Shown: positions 63,627-64,000 of the stretch, one piece after another
Numbering within the stretch: position 1 is the stretch's first letter
Layout: every line of letters starts with the position of its first letter
NCBI GenBank assembly: GCA_028875655.1
Contig: JAPPCX010000066.1
Coordinates: 1 to 64,000, forward strand
DNA: 64,000 bases
Reading direction: 5' to 3'
From: Chloroflexota bacterium
Lineage (GTDB): Bacteria > Chloroflexota > Dehalococcoidia > Lucifugimonadales > UBA3495
Position numbers and translations under genes: made by a program
The notes under the pieces: model-generated
Told to the model about the DNA's origin: nothing
The model's database searches: none
What the model saw: only the letters and a program-made list of their open reading frames with translations

Positions 63627-64000
63627 TTACTTGAGCCGCAGCGTCCAGATGGCGGTAACGTAGGGCACCAGGCTCCACGGCTCGTAGGAGGCCACGTCGG
63701 AGCCGAGGCCCCAGGGGACGTTGGTGTTGAAGCCGTCACCCCAGTAGGTCTGGTCCTGCAGATAGTCGTACATTTCGTTGTACGAGGCGGCCCTGGTGGC
63801 GGGATTGAGGTCGGAGAGGCCCTGCTCCACTATCGGGGTGGTGGTGCTGGACCAGGGTTCGTTCTCGTAGTTGTCCACGGCGCGCCAAGCGATGGCCGGG
63901 TTCAGGTAACCGCCCTGGGTGATGGAGGTGCCGTCGAAGCGGGCTTCGTTGGTGCGCACCAGGACGTCGCCCGGGAACTCGCGGTTGTTCCACTGCTGGC
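63627..64000 (-). CDS. ABC transporter substrate-binding protein, C-terminal part (operon D, partial)
   Basis: The frame runs from the right edge to the stop at 63627: about 124 residues of the C-terminal lobe, including VRTNEARFDGTSITQGGYLN and YLQDQTYWGDGFNTNVPWGL, closing with PYVTAIWTLRLK. The tail matches the operon C binding protein end (YQTAIWTMKLN). The N-terminus lies outside the window. Confidence 0.85.
   Translation of the reverse strand, partial: QQWNNREFPGDVLVRTNEARFDGTSITQGGYLNPAIAWRAVDNYENEPWSSTTTPIVEQGLSDLNPATRAASYNEMYDYLQDQTYWGDGFNTNVPWGLGSDVASYEPWSLVPYVTAIWTLRLK

Overview
The window is high-GC bacterial chromosome with short intergenic gaps and no rRNA, tRNA, CRISPR array or intact insertion sequence that I could find. 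The gene mix suggests a Chloroflexota member of the Dehalococcoidia / SAR202 type: several dipeptide-type ABC importers whose binding proteins have Pro/Ala/Gln/Thr-rich lipoprotein linkers, a DUF1501-DUF1800 pair, SMP-30, FAH and LLM (F420-type) enzymes, and fmdB-groES-groEL. This assignment is an inference from gene content only.

Layout. 1-2.2 kb: a DNA methyltransferase followed by what looks like a truncated restriction endonuclease. 2.2-5.6 kb: a CopD-like membrane protein, a small molybdopterin oxidoreductase domain and, convergent to them, a two-component system. 5.7-10.6 kb: fmdB-groES-groEL with a strong terminator, an MFS transporter, RidA and a hicAB-like toxin-antitoxin pair. 10.7-12.9 kb: a thiamine operon (thiG-thiE-thiS-small ORF) on the minus strand behind a readable promoter and a TPP riboswitch. 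13-19.8 kb: a minus-strand block of DUF1800, DUF1501, NHL propeller, argF and a CocE/NonD hydrolase, with an unlisted 40-residue membrane peptide at its end. 19.9-25.7 kb: a secreted plant-type LRR protein, Rieske protein, BtuF-like protein, folD and queA.

25.7-30.8 kb is the accessory and defence part: an ATGA-coupled DUF5678-like/retropepsin pair, an mcrBC restriction operon carrying one frameshift in each gene, a membrane protein, and a MNT/HEPN pair. 30.9-37.6 kb holds FAH, a zinc-ribbon membrane protein, a sodium-solute symporter, a BNR propeller, an SMP-30 lactonase and a second retropepsin. 37.7-45.9 kb has two tandem paralogous ABC importer operons (binding protein, DppB, DppC) without ATPases. 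46.4-54.9 kb has a PEP-mutase family enzyme, an LLM oxidoreductase, then mnmA, rnhB, yraN, apt, a metallo-beta-lactamase fold protein, an unknown protein, a site-2-protease-like peptidase and a PNPOx-like protein. 55.7-64 kb has a third importer complete with both ATPases and a fourth that runs off the right edge.

Three families of short palindromic intergenic repeats recur through the window: R1 (GTAGGGGCG...CGCCCCTAC), R2 (ATTCCCGC...GCGGGAAT) and R3 (GTCATTGCGAG...GGCAATCTC). They sit next to terminators and start codons. One R3 copy lies between two exact 12-bp copies of the rnhB start region and another supplies the C-terminus of the BtuF-like protein. The most useful leads are the R3 duplication at mnmA/rnhB, the 16-bp triple repeat at the apt start, the paired frameshifts in mcrBC, the DUF5678-like/retropepsin unit and the DUF1501-DUF1800-NHL block without visible export signals.
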